A stretch of DNA of 64,000 nt, taken from assembly GCA_032622095.1 (NCBI GenBank), contig CP136069.1:123866126-123930125 (forward strand). Direction: 5' to 3'. Position numbers and translations under genes: made by a program. The number at the start of each line of letters is the position of its first letter. Positions within the stretch are counted from its first letter, which is position 1. The notes beneath the pieces are model-generated. The model made no database searches. It had not been told where the DNA came from and saw only the letters and a list, made by a program, of their open reading frames with translations. Source of the stretch: Siphonodentalium dalli (taxonomy: Eukaryota; Mollusca; Scaphopoda; Gadilida; Siphonodentaliidae). Shown here piece by piece: positions 12,345-23,908 of this stretch.

Positions 12345-13095
12345 CCACCCATGGACCTCATCTTATTTGAAAACGCCAGAAAATTTCCGTTCTTAAGTTG
12401 TGTTTTTATGACCAGTGAATACAGGAGACTATTCCAGGAAAAAATAGTGGACTTGCACGATTGTGTAATTAAAAGTAAAATTTTGACATTTTTGTCCCCC
12501 CCCCCCCAAGAAGACCCCTTCTTATTTGAAACGCCAGGAAATTTGCTTTCTTAAGTTGTGCTTTTTTGATCAGTGAATACAGTATAGACTATTCCAGGAA
12601 AAAATGGTGGACTTACGCGATTGTGTAATTAAAAGTGAAATTTTGACATTTTTGGGTCCCCATAGAAGACCCCTTCTTATTTGAAAACGCCAGGAAATTT
12701 CCGTTCTTAAGTTGTGTTTTTATGATCAGTGAATACAGTAGACTATTCCTGAAAAAAATGGTGGACTTGCGCGATTGTGTAATTAAAAGTGAAATTTTGA
12801 CATTTTGGCCCCCCCCCCCCTAGAAGACCCCTTCTTATTTGAAAACGCCAGGAAATTTGCGTTCTTAAGTTGTGTTTTTATGATCAGTGAATACAGTATA
12901 CCATTTCATGAAAAAATGGTGGACTTGCGCGATTGTGTAATTAAAAGTGAAATTTTGACATTTTTGGGTCCCCCTAGAAGACCCCTTCTTATTTGAAAAC
13001 GCCAGGAAATTTCCGTTCTTAAATTATGTTTTTATGACCAGTGAACATAGTAGAGTATTCAATGTAAAGATGGTGGATAGTGTAATTAAAAGTCA
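12345..13095. repeat. Tandem repeat, about 155-bp unit, five copies
   Basis: The unit starts 'cttatttgaaaacgcc' (near 12362, 12531, 12675, 12834, 12988). It contains a 'ttaagttgtgttttta' block and ends with 'gcgattgtgtaattaaaag'. Spacing is 144-169 bp, partly because a C-run of variable length lies between units. The left arm of the big inverted repeat has only one to one and a half units (8540-8740), so this is an expansion after the two arms formed. Confidence 0.85.
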
Positions 13096-13429
13096 TTTTT
13101 GGGGTTTTGGAGGGCCATCTGGCCCCTAAACGCCAGGAATGCGCAACTTAAGAAATTAGTTTTCCGTAATGATCTATCACCGCCAACAAATCGAGAGCAT
13201 CAAACCTTCCTTGTGCGATAGTGTAATTAAAACCCTCCTGGCTCCCTAACTATGTGTTTCTGCACTATACAGAGACTATTGTGCAAAATGATTGCATTTA
13301 ACGAAACAAAACATTTTAAATATGAAATTGCTATAAGACTTTATGGTACATACGTATATCTAATAATCCATCGATATCATATAATCATACTATTTCTTGA
13401 ACATAATAACGAACAAAGCAGAAGACATA

Positions 13430-13600
13430 TCCATGAAGGTTCACGTGAGTTCGGTCAATGGTGACGTTTCCGCCGAATTTGAAATCGACATGCGTTCGGG
13501 CGGTATTTTATGGATGGAATTATACGAATATGATGAAAGTGACAATGAAATTGACAATGATTTGCTTCAAGTTCGCCATCAACCGAAGTGCTCCCCCAGC
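13430..13600 (+). other. Possible coding fragment, unidentified
   Basis: The frame reading 'SSVNGDVSAEFEIDMRSGG' then 'ELYEYDESDNEIDND' has a compositionally protein-like, acidic stretch, unlike most random frames here. I do not recognise it, see no partner exon and no clear splice sites. It sits between the 4.9-kb inverted repeat and a hairpin element, so it may be transposon debris or chance. Confidence 0.2.
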
Positions 13601-13661
13601 GTTACTACCAATAACATTATTATTTGGCTAATTTCAGTAATATTCTCCCCGTTTACACTTG

Positions 13662-13803
13662 ATATACGCATAGTGTTTCTGAATAACAAATTTAATCCAC
13701 GAGTGGGATTGGCGATTTACACCACGAGCTTCAGCGAGTGGTGTAAATCGCCAATCCCACGAGTGGATTAAATTTGTTATTCAGAAACACTATATGCGTA
13801 TAT
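13662..13803. mobile_element. Hairpin element, about 142 bp
   Basis: A near-perfect palindrome: 'atatacgcatagtgtttct' on the left returns as the reverse complement on the right with a 2-bp insertion, and the centre is 'cacgagcttcagcgagtgg'. No coding content. It is directly followed by an 83-bp tandem repeat. Confidence 0.85.
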
Positions 13804-13810
13804 TTTGTTG

Positions 13811-13975
13811 ATGCCACGATCTTTACAATGCGATGGATAAACACTTTTCCGTTCAAATTGTATGGAGAAAGTTTAATCCACTCTGCGAAGTTTATGCCAC
13901 GATCTTTACAATGCGATGGATAAAAACTTTCCGTTCAAATTGTATGGAGAAAGTTAATCCACTCTGCGAAGTTTA
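13811..13975. repeat. Tandem repeat, 83-bp unit, two copies
   Basis: The unit starts 'atgccacgatctttacaatg' at 13811 and again at 13894. The copies differ by a few single-base changes. The unit contains 'gtttaatccactctgcgaag', and a degenerate third start ('gtttaatcaacag') follows. Confidence 0.85.
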
Positions 13976-14149
13976 ATCAACAGTAGGCACGTTTAATCAA
14001 CAGGTATTGATTACATGTAAAATTTAAACAGATGGCTTTATTTATATAGTAAGATAGGCGATCGTGGTATAAAACGAAATAACGATTGATTACGAGTACG
14101 GTCTGTTCGTTTACTGATTCTGGTCTGTTCGTTTACCGAACCACGCCGT

Positions 14150-14600
14150 AGGGGTCTAATCCATAATCTGAATCCAGATTCCCCCACCAAATAACGACTC
14201 TGACAACAACAGCATCACTTTAGAAAATCTAACCTACACCATTATCTTTCTCGGAAAAAAGTTACACCTGTTAAAGCCCTTTGATGCCGTCTACATGTTC
14301 CCCCGTGAATGTCTATATAGAACACAGACAGACAGACAGACATTCGCAAATATAAATATAGATGAATAATTGTGTCAAATACATTCATATGAGCAATATA
14401 TGACGCTGGGAGAACATTACAAATAGTAACGGCGACCACGTGGATTTCAAAATATGACCTATAGCATCAGCGTAATCGCGGTTTAGCCTCGCCCCCGTAA
14501 TCAGTTTCGGATTATGAATCTGAATTCTCCCACGATTCTCAGTGGAAAGTTCACCAGACTCAGATGGTGGGTATGTATAGGAGATGACATCAACTAACAT
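14150..14600. repeat. Dispersed repeat debris
   Basis: The section 14205-14370 resembles 55210-55380 (a 'cagcatcactttagaaaa' block, then a 'cattatctt'-type block, then 'acagacagac' and 'agatataaatatagatg'-type blocks). The 'aatctgaatccagattcc' block at 14165 is the inverted partner of 7138-7160. Confidence 0.5.
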
Positions 14601-14902
14601 ATCAACCCATTTACACCAATATGTCCACTCTCCACCGTAAGAGCCTCATTACGCCAACTTGCAGGTCGAGTGTACTAATTGCCGCAAATTTATGTCTCAC
14701 ATTGTGTTTTACATGTTATGAATATCGATATGCATTTGATAATTTCTTCGATTGTTTTTTGTTGAACGATTGTCTTAAATTATTTCACTTAGCCACTTTG
14801 TGAACTTCGAAACTGGTCAATTCAAGAGGGAGATTGAAATTTGCGAAAACATGGCAAATCTGGAGAAGTAAGTCACGGCGGGGTGCTCTGATTGTTGTGG
14901 CA

Positions 14903-15117
14903 TTAACCCTTTCAGTGCCAAGTCCGATTTTTTGTATCAATCCATATTTCCTTGATCATTTTTCAAATTTATTGATTATAATAATGTGATACATTGATGG
15001 AAAGAGCTAAGAGCTCTTTCCATCAATGTATCACATTATTATAATCAATAAATTTGAAAAATGATCAAGGAAATATGGATTGATACAAAAAATCGGACTT
15101 GGCACTGAAAGGGTTAA
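14903..15117. mobile_element. Perfect hairpin MITE, piggyBac-like, TTAA target duplication
   Basis: The element (14907-15113, 207 bp) has two 102-bp arms that I read as fully complementary around a 3-base loop at 15009-15011. It is flanked on both sides by TTAA. The termini read 'ccctttcagtgcc'. A TTAA target and CCYTTTG-like ends are the usual signature of piggyBac-related non-autonomous elements. The lack of any mismatch between arms suggests recent origin or arm homogenisation. Confidence 0.85.
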
Positions 15118-15815
15118 ATGCATACACACGCACTTGTTTGACCCAGACCTATGCATTTTGTCATATGTGTACTTAAACGAGACTTGGGAAGGGTCTTATC
15201 TCCAACTATATATGTGTACAACATGAAATAAGTGCCGGGAGTATCAGAACGAAAGACTTAGTATTTCTCAAGTCACTATCATGTTGAGGTGTATTTGGTC
15301 GATTCTCTCCATGTAAGTCAAAATTACTTTTAAAGTATTTACATGCAATGACTTGGCTATAGATGGTCTCCGTTATTATTTTTTTAAAGTTTTTGTTTCC
15401 ATTAAAACACTCGCTTGGAGGTAATTAAAGAGACGTACTATATCGGCCGTTGAACAGAGAGCGGACGTAACAAAAGTCCGCAGACTACTGCTTTCTGGAT
15501 CTGGTGAATATTTATGGGCGCATGCATTTCATACAGCCATATACTTAAAATATGACTTACAGCGCAGTGGCTCCAACGAAGAATGGAACTACAGTTGTTT
15601 TGAGTTCCCACATTTTAGTGACATCTATCTGTAAGTCCACATACTTTAAGATCTGTTCTGTCTCTGTTTGTTTCACAATATAGTCGCTGGCGATCGATAC
15701 CTCGATCAACATACACTTTCTTTTTTTGCTGTTGTTTTTAACAATAATGTTTGGTCTATTTTGTGGTATCGCGAGGTTCGTATGTACTTAGATATACCAG
15801 ATGATGGTTATTTCC
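15118..15815. other. No feature recognised
   Basis: Short stop-rich frames only; no motif I can support. Confidence 0.4.
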
Positions 15816-16235
15816 ACTTTAGTTGTAACGTTGCGTGGCTGATGTTCGTACCACCTGTTGCCTATGTAGATTCCATAGTGCTAATGGCGACACACCACTG
15901 CCAGTTAACATTTGCAAAAGTTTTCGGTGGTCAATAGTATCGAATGCTTTTGTCGCATCCAGCAATCATACAAATACGGAAGTATACTTCCTGACATATT
16001 GTCTGATCAACTGTTTGAGAGCGAATACGCATTGATCTGTGGAATGTTTCGGTTTGAATTCAAGCTGATTGTCAGTAGTATGCAGTTATTTTGAATATTG
16101 TTCAGAAGAATTAGTTCAAGCACCATAGATAAATTATAACACTGGCCAAAGCAATCGCTCGACGGATATCCAACTTGGAAACATCTCCAGTGTTAGTTTT
16201 CAATATACGAACCAAGGTAACCTTTAGCATAGTCC
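15816..16235 (-). pseudogene. Decayed reverse transcriptase (non-LTR retrotransposon), minus strand
   Basis: Read on the minus strand across two frames: a 'TGDVSKLD' block leads to 'AIALASV' (the usual ...NYRPIALAS... region), then 'VLELILLNNIQ', then 'TTDNQLEFKPKHSTDQCVF' and 'LLDATKAFDTIDH'. The last is reverse transcriptase motif A, with the catalytic Asp in the LDAxKAFD context. At least two in-frame stops and one frameshift are present, so it is dead. It belongs to the jockey/CR1/L2-like LINE supergroup by motif style; the clade is not resolved. Confidence 0.75.
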
Positions 16236-16424
16236 ATAAACAATGATTGAGTTATATAATGACTCAATACATTTAAGCAGATGCTGTTGGTCGAATCGTA
16301 GGTGCTCCAGCCACCCGAATTACGTATTGCACAGCGGACGTCCGATTCATCCACCCGAATGGAATAGAAATCAGAAACAGTTTTGAACCAAAGTGATATT
16401 GGTATGCCTCACTTACATCGTTTA

Positions 16425-16800
16425 GCTCTGTTCATTTCTTGTTGAAATATGACTATAGAATCCCAAATTTTTTGAAAATATTTACCGCATTCTGTAAATT
16501 CTAATATTTTAGGGTTTGGAAGGCCTGCCTGGCCTGGTACCCAACTACTGACATATTTTATTGCTCCAATGATCATTTAACATAAACATTACAAAATAAA
16601 GAGACACAATTCACCACCATGTATGCAGTTCCAAACAGCAGAAACTGATGTAGAAGATATTATTGAAAAATAAGTAAAATATTCCTCTTCCGGCGACCAT
16701 TTTGGCGGCCATCTTGGAATGTGATTCAAACATTGCCCTAACAAGGTGCTATTATTTCTTAGCTTCACAAAATAATATACATTTGTATACATTTGACAAG
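16425..16800. repeat. Dispersed repeat family A, copy 2
   Basis: Same ordered blocks as 2255-2540, then a tail ('tttgtatacatttgacaa') shared with 60670-60710. Confidence 0.6.
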
Positions 16801-16835
16801 ATATCCTCTCTATAATTTACATCAAATTGACTCAA

Positions 16836-17106
16836 AGTGATGGGAAACACTCTTATATATGTATTAAATGCAATGAGTATAGATGGCGAAATTATTTGCC
16901 TTAGTTTATAGCCGATTGTTGCGTCCCGAATCGAGACGTAAATATTTACAGTTGATCGTAATTCAGGCGGTGTTTTCTATGGGGTTGTGCGGTCAATTTG
17001 TTTGTGATTCTGGGCGATGTTAGTAGAATGCTACATTCCCCCAGTTGACATAGCGCCTGAGTACAAATTTATCAGATTCACGCACCCGAACAAGTCCATA
17101 ATATGT
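16836..17106. repeat. Dispersed repeat family C, copy 1
   Basis: This matches 49490-49756 in the same orientation over about 265 bp: a 'gatggcgaaat' block, 'gtaaatatttaca', 'agtagaatg(c/t)tacattcc', 'catagcgcc', and 'cacgcacc(c)gaacaagt'. No coding frame is shared between the copies. Confidence 0.7.
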
Positions 17107-17164
17107 CTTTAACTCGAATATTAATAACTCGGTATTAACCAACGTTTACACTAGTTTATTTAAT

Positions 17165-17369
17165 TAAATAGTGCGATATACGCCTTTTCTGGAGTTTTTC
17201 ATACACATGGTACAACAAATTTGGATGTGATAAAGTGGCCATAGTCGATAGATAACGCAGCCACCATATATACCGCCTTTTCTATCGAGTATGGCCGCTT
17301 TATATATCCACATTCAATGCACCCACGTGTATGAATAACTCCAGAAAAGCGTACGGAAATGCACTATTT
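17165..17369. mobile_element. Hairpin element, about 205 bp
   Basis: 'aaatagtgcgatatacgc' on the left pairs with 'gtacggaaatgcactattt' on the right. The match continues inward ('cttttctggagtt', 'ggatgtgataaagtggccat') with some mismatches. No coding content. Confidence 0.7.
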
Positions 17370-18136
17370 CATGAAACGAGAAACAATTCAAATGCCATTC
17401 AACAAACGTAATATCCATGATCCAAAGAAGGCAGTAAATATGGCCACCATTGTGGCTAAAGTTGCCTTTTTCTCCAATTATACTGCCTCAAACTTGACTA
17501 CATGTGAAGAATTAGCCCAACCGTTAGATAATTTACTGTTTTGTAGTGAGCACACACAAACACGGGGGAATCATACGATATATTATATAAACGTGTGTAT
17601 AATACTGATAGGCACAACCCGCCTTTAACTGTATCTTTAGACTTGTACCAATACTCACAACAAATGCAGGTAGCTGACTCTAACTGAGGACAGAGTTTTC
17701 GTAGTAATTTTAAAGGCATTCGCAGTGGATACATATGCAAAAAAAATATAAAGGTATGTCTGTAAATACATCACCACTAAGAAGAACGTTGATAAATAGA
17801 TTCTTTTTTTCGTATATTCATTATTGATGGTTCTCCTATTCAGCATGCTGAAACCACTGTTGTAAACAAAACCGCCACAGTGTCAACAAACATTCATAAG
17901 CGTGTAGTAAGTTCACATATTTTAGTTTAAATGTGATTTTCAAAATATTTTCCAATGCTTTGACTATCCAATGTTAACGTCAATATTTGGCGATAAACTT
18001 TGGTATCTTATTGGACTAATTTGACTTTTATAGGTAATTCCACTGTACCAGTAATGTTTACATAACAGTAGTTTTTATATGCAAAATCTCGTTTATTGGT
18101 GAGTTATTAATAATGATAATAAGAACGAAATCGATT
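17370..18136. other. No feature recognised
   Basis: No motif or repeat I can support. Confidence 0.4.
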
Positions 18137-20757
18137 CATTTTTGCATGATACATGTACTCGTCGATGATACCTCTTGTTGTTGATGATAGATGTGATCGT
18201 TGATGATACATGTACTCGTTGATGATACATGTAGTTGTTGATGATACATGTACTCGTTGATGATACATGTACTCGATGATACAAGTACTCGTTGATGATA
18301 CATGTACTCGTTGATGATACATGTACTCGTTGATGATACATGTACTCGTTGATGATACATGTACTCGTTGATGATACAAGTACTGGTTGATGATACAAGT
18401 ACTCGTTGCTGATACATGTACTCGTTGATGATACATGTTGTTGTTGATGATAGATGTGCTCGTTGATGATACATGTACTCGTTGGTGATACATGTAGTTA
18501 TTGATGATACAAGTACTCGTTGATGATACATGTACTCGTTGATGATACATGTACTCGTTGTTGATACATGTAGTTATTGATGATACATGTGCTCGTTGAT
18601 GATACCTCTTGTTGTTGATGATAGATGTGATCGTTGATGATACATGTACTCGTTGATGATACATGTAGTTGTTGATGATACATGTACTCGTTGATGATAC
18701 ATGTACTCGTTGATGATACAAGTACTCGTTGATGATACATGTACTCGTTGATGATACATGTACTCGTTGATGATACATGTACTCGTTGATGATACATGTA
18801 CTCGTTGATGATACATGTACTCGTTGATGATACAAGTACTGGTTGATGATACAAGTACTCGTTGGTGATACATGTACTCGTTGATGATACATGTTGTTGT
18901 TGATGATAGATGTGATCGTTGATGATACATGTACTCGTTGATGATACATGTAGTTGTTGATGATACAAGTACTCGTTGATGATACATGTACTCGTTGATG
19001 ATACAAGTACTCGTTGATGATACATGTACTCGTTGATGATACATGTACTCGTTGATGATACATGTACTCGTTGATGATACATGTACTCGTTGATGATACA
19101 TGTACTCGTTGATGATACAAGTACTGGTTGATGATACAAGTACTCGTTGGTGATACATGTACTCGTTGATGATACATGTAGTTATTGATGATACAAGTAC
19201 TCGTTGATGATACATGTACTCGTTGATGATACATGTACTCGTTGATGATACATGTAGTTATTGATGATACAAGTACTCGTTGATGATACATGTACTCGTT
19301 GATGATACATGTACTCGTTGATGATACATGTAGTTATTGATGATACATGTGTAGTTGTTGATGATACACAAGTACTCGTTGATGATACATGTACTCGTTG
19401 ATGATACATGTACTCGTTGATGACACATGTACTCGTTGGTGATACAAGTACTGATTGATGATACAAGTACTCGTTGATGATACATGTACTCGTTGATGAT
19501 ACATGTAGTTATTGATGATACATGTGCTCGTTGATGATACAAGTACTCATTGATGATACAAGTACTCGTTGATGATACATGTACTCGTTGATGATACATG
19601 TTGTTGTTGATGATAGATGTGCTCGTTGATGATACATGTACTCGTTGACGATACATGTAGTTATTGATGATACATGTGCTCGTTGATGATACAAGTACTC
19701 GTTGATGATACAAGTACTCATTGATGATACATGTACTCGTTGATGATACATGTACTCGTTGATGATACATGTAGTTATATATGATACATGTGCTCGTTGA
19801 TGATACAAGTACTCGTTGATGATACAAGTACTCGTTGATGATACATGTACTCGTTGATGATACATGTACTCGTTGATGATACATGTAGTTATTGATGATA
19901 CAATTACTCGTTGATGATACAAGTACTCGTTGATGATACATGTACTCGTTGATGATACATGTAGTTATTGATGATACATGTGCTCGTTGATGATACAAGT
20001 ACTCGTTGATGATACAAGTACTCGTTGATGATACATGTACTCGTTGATGATACATGTTGTTGTTGATGATAGCTGTGCTCGTTGATGATACATGTACTCG
20101 TTGACGATACATGTAGTTATTGATGATACATGTGCTCGTTGATGATACAAGTACTCGTTGATGATACAAGTACTCATTGATGATACATGTACTCGTTGAT
20201 GATACATGTACTCGTTGATGATACATGTAGTTATATATGATACATGTGCTCGTTGATGATACATGTAGTTGTTGATGATACATGTAGTTGTTGATGATAC
20301 ATGTAGTTGTTGATGATACAAGTACTCGTTGATGATACATATACTCGTTGATGATACATGTACTCGTTGATGATACATGTACTCGTTGATGATACATGTA
20401 GTTGTTGATGATACAAGTACTCGTTGATGATACATGTACTCGTTGGTGATACATGTACTCGTTGATGATACATGTACTCGTTGATGATACATGTAGTTGT
20501 TGATGATACATGTAGTTGTTGATGATACATGTACTCGTTGATGATACATGTAGTTATTGAGGATACATGTACTCGTTGATGATACATGTAGTTATTGATG
20601 ATACATGTGCTCGTTGATTATACATGTACTCGTTGATGATACATGTAGTTGTTGGTGATCAATACATGTACTCGTTGATGACACATGTACTCGTTGATGA
20701 TACCTGTAGTTGTTGATGATACATGTACGCGTTGGTGATACATGTAGTTGTTGTACA
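18137..20757. repeat. 19-bp minisatellite with higher-order structure
   Basis: About 135 head-to-tail units of a 19-bp motif, 'atgatacatgtactcgttg', with a small set of recurrent variants (acaagtactcgttg, acatgtagttgttg, agatgtg(a/c)tcgttg). Variant order itself repeats: the rare 'gttatatatgat' variant occurs at 19773 and 20229, exactly 24 units (456 bp) apart, within matching neighbourhoods. On the minus strand the unit has no stop in any frame, so 130-420-residue open frames appear in all three frames; these are not genes. Confidence 0.97.
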
Positions 20758-21474
20758 GACTGTATGTATGTTATGGCGTACGTCCCATTTCGAAGAACTT
20801 GAGTCCCTTTGACTGTCGCAAGAAGTTCAGCCATGTTGCGAAAACATTACACCATGATTTATATTTCACGACGTAAGGGTTAGAGCATAATAACGAGTTT
20901 ACGATACCCGTCCGACGGGAACGGGAACGGGTACGGGTACGGGTGAATCGGTGAACATCGTCACGGTAACTTGGGTAATTTCAATGCAGCGCATAAAGCG
21001 ATAGCGATTTGGAACGGGTAGATGTGTCACATTGACCGGTAACCTTTCACTACGATTTTCTCACTCAAAGGTTCATGAATTCAATGAAATTCCAGTTAGC
21101 TATGCGTTAACCTATTTATTGAAGATTTCACGTGCAAATATCATGGATAAAGTTGTCATTTACACCCCTTGAACCATATCAAATTCACATGTTTGCGCGT
21201 AATTCCATTTGTAGCCCCCCCCCCCTCCCGCTGGGCTTTGATTTTTCCCCAACTGGTTCCTCACAACCGCTTGGATAGTAGCATATTTTAAATGAATCAG
21301 TAGTCTTTTTGTCACTGGCCGGGGTGGTCATATATATAATCCACTGGGCCGACCATGCAGTACACAAAAATGTGGAGACCTGAGCCTGAAAAATCCCACT
21401 ATCTTAATATCTAGTGGTCTAACGCCATGCAAATTCACCCCCTATTTTTGTTTCTTAAATTATTTTTCAGTTTC
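20758..21474. other. No gene recognised
   Basis: Contains a GGGTAC/GGGAAC simple run near 20915-20945 and a C-run near 21218-21230. Nothing else can be supported. Confidence 0.4.
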
Positions 21475-21700
21475 TGACTGACAACTGGGGAGGGACCGGG
21501 ACACATCCGATCGTTAGCCATATCAGTCCAAATTGTGGTATAAAAACTACATATTATCCATTAATTAATTGTTGAAAAATCAAACTACGAGAACAATTTC
21601 AACCTATTGGTGATGTGAAATTTACAACAAATGTTGTGTCAGGTATATCAAATTTACAATGTTGAACATTTGACCAAAGTTGGGGGGGGGGGGGGGGGGG
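21475..21700 (+). repeat. Dispersed repeat family B, plus copy
   Basis: Shares ordered blocks with 61690-62005: a 'gactg(g/a)c' start, 'gggagggac/tc', 'aatcaaactac(a/g)aga', 'tttcaacctattg', 'tgtcaggtat' and 'gaccaaagttg'. A run of 19 or so G follows at about 21683-21700. Confidence 0.65.
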
Positions 21701-22485
21701 TAGACACCCTGTCGTCACGTCACGTCACGTCACGGGCATCAATATATCGTGGATTTATCCATGTATTGCAAATTTGAATACAACCGTTTAGTTACTTTAT
21801 CGTATGTAGGTGGGGACTGATTTCTCATTTTAATATATATTTACCATCTGAACGGACATGGCGCATTTGAACCACAATACTGGTGTATGTTGTAGTGGGG
21901 ATAATACAGGTCGCTAAAGACACGAAATACCTATACATACTCTACAAAATCTAAGCATAATCAGAGCGAGTTTCAGCTGTTTTCTGTGTTTCGCACAGAA
22001 GTGAAGCAAACGCTCTTTATTCAATCCATATAATAAACGAACTACATTTTAATATATTTTATTGTTACAAATTAAGTTTAACTTATCAACCTACCTCCGG
22101 GCTTAGATCCCGACAAAGATCCAATTCTTGGGATAAATATTCCCTTGACCCGACCTTTCAATCTGTTGAAAGATTCCAAACCAATGTTTGCTTAATATGA
22201 CTATATATTCCCCAACTAAAATAATGGACACATTCGGTTTGATATCTGATTGAAAGTACATGTAGGGCATTATTAGGCTATGTGTCTAAAACAATACATT
22301 TTACACCGAATATTGTTTGGAAAATTTAACTATAACGTAATTGTATATTTGAGATATCATAATCTATTTATTAAACGGAAAATTCCAACCGATTTATAGT
22401 CAACACTCGATCGGTCTATGATCCGTTATCTTGAGAGACCAATTTACTCAGCAGTGGTGGATAGATATATATAAGGTTCATCAAG
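21701..22485. other. No gene recognised
   Basis: A (GTCAC)n-like short run follows the G-tract near 21713-21734. The segment 21965-22025 resembles 62870-62925 ('cagctgttt', 'cgcacagaagtga'), a small dispersed repeat. Confidence 0.4.
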
Positions 22486-22830
22486 AGGAACTTTTTATAA
22501 AGAACTGAAAACATCCCTACGTTTAGAATATTATATGCTGGACTTGCCTTTTAATCTTAGAAAGTATCTGATCAAAATACGTACGTGCAATCATAGACTG
22601 GAGGTGGAAACATGTAGATGTGGTAAGCGCGGAACAAAGAACAACATATGTTGTATGTGTAAAAATGAAGTGGGCGATGAATACCACTTCATCATGAAAT
22701 GCACTAACCTGAATCACTTGCGAATTAAATACATAACGAAACACTATTGGGACACACCTTCTAAGATAAAGTTCTATGAACTCCTAACAAAATCTTGTCG
22801 ATTGGAACTGAGAAATTTGTGCTTGTAATT
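22486..22830 (+). pseudogene. LINE ORF2 C-terminal fragment
   Basis: In one frame: 'FYKELKTSLRLEYYMLDLP', then 'IKIRTCNHRLEVET', then a Cys-rich 'CCMCKNEVGDEYHFIMKC', ending 'KITKFYELL'-like. This is the C-terminal region that follows the reverse transcriptase in many invertebrate LINEs (the R-x-x-NHRL-x-x-ET and zinc-finger-like CxxC...HxxxxC blocks). No reverse transcriptase lies upstream, so it is a 5'-truncated copy, the usual outcome of LINE insertion. It belongs to the same family as 40749-41640. Confidence 0.8.
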
Positions 22831-22917
22831 AAAGTTAGCATTCAAACTCAGAAATCAGTATCGGTAATATAAAAGGTATTGCTGTTGTTTTTATGATATA
22901 TAGCTATGATGACAATG

Positions 22918-22950
22918 TTGTTGTTGTTGTTGTTGTTGTTGCTGTTGTTG
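22918..22950. repeat. (TTG)n microsatellite
   Basis: Run of TTG triplets with one GTT/GCT interruption. Confidence 0.9.
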
Positions 22951-23365
22951 ATATTTTCGAATGATTTATCCATATGACACATATAAACAAGATGAATAAT
23001 TGACCAAATAGTGGTTGAACGAGTAACTCATATGTAAACATAAACGCAGACGACGTGATAATGATAGATGTAATGATGATTATGAGAATGATGGTGTTGA
23101 TGATGATGACAGGATGCTGGTGATAAAGATTAAACGCATTAATACCGCCACTGTATATATGTAAAATATTGCACTTAATTAACATGCACCTTGTCCATAT
23201 ACCTCACATCTCTTTGTAACATGTGAATTCATGTCTATAGAGAAATAAAGCATAGTATAAGCAAAAACTTGTAGAATCCAATTGTTGAAAATGTTAACAC
23301 GATGAGTGAAACAAGAGCACTAACCCCTTCCAACTGCCGCCTCGTCCTTGATGATAGCAACTGAT

Positions 23366-23396
23366 AGGATAGGATAGGATGGATAGGATAGGACGA
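23366..23396. repeat. (GGATA)n short tandem repeat
   Basis: Five or more 'aggat' units, with one 'ggatgg' interruption. Confidence 0.8.
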
Positions 23397-23771
23397 GGCC
23401 CATCTAATCTAAATAAAAAACCATAACCAGCTGATAACGGTAAAACGTCGGCCAATAAAGCGAATGCGAATAACAATCTATCTATGTCATAATATATATT
23501 TGTTTGCAGTTGGCTAACCATATATTACCAGTCGATGTGATGAATTATACAAGTAAAACAGTTTGCGGTTACAAAACGTGTACCGGTATTGGTAGCTACC
23601 CGTACGCGTACCGGTTTGAAATCGCAAACTCGCTATTGAAGACGGGTTGTGAATTGGACAGTGTGCTTTACCAAATTCGGGGAACGATTGCAACAATGGG
23701 ATTGTGGTCAAACATATGGTACACGTATTTGATTATCTCTAACAAATGTTTACTCATATATACATTTTCAG

Positions 23772-23908
23772 AGCATTTGTGTACAGCCAAGTCAACGTTG
23801 ACTACCACACGTTGCTCAACTCGTCATGGCAAATCGCTGACAAGAATCAGGATGGGATACTCGAGGCTGATGAAATACAACAGTTATACGCGGTCATGGA
23901 CGGTAATG
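23772..23908 (+). CDS. EF-hand gene, exon a (EF loop 1 and start of loop 2)
   Basis: Acceptor 'cattttcag' before 23772, donor 'gtgagt' at 23909. 137 nt: one base completes a codon, 45 codons follow, and one base is left over. Carries the first loop and the first third of loop 2, after the helix 'EIQQLYAVM'. Confidence 0.8.

Larger units (their letters stand above)
8376..13250. mobile_element. 4.9-kb inverted repeat holding two head-to-head element copies
   Basis: The outer ends are inverted: 'gggagccaggagggtttt' near 8387 and 'aaaaccctcctggctccc' near 13230. Both continue inward through matching non-coding sequence ('aggcgtttaggggccagat' at 8498 against its reverse complement at 13115-13135), through two copies of one broken gene family, and up to about 10385 (left) and 10740 (right). 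The unmatched centre of about 350 bp holds the N-terminal part of the right copy. The arms are diverged, so this is an old structure and not an assembly fold-back. No recognised transposase or integrase is present. Confidence 0.75.

Noticed and set aside
18093-20834. Minus-strand open frames up to 417 residues
   Set aside because: They are the 19-bp minisatellite read in all three frames; no start context, splice sites or non-repeat sequence.
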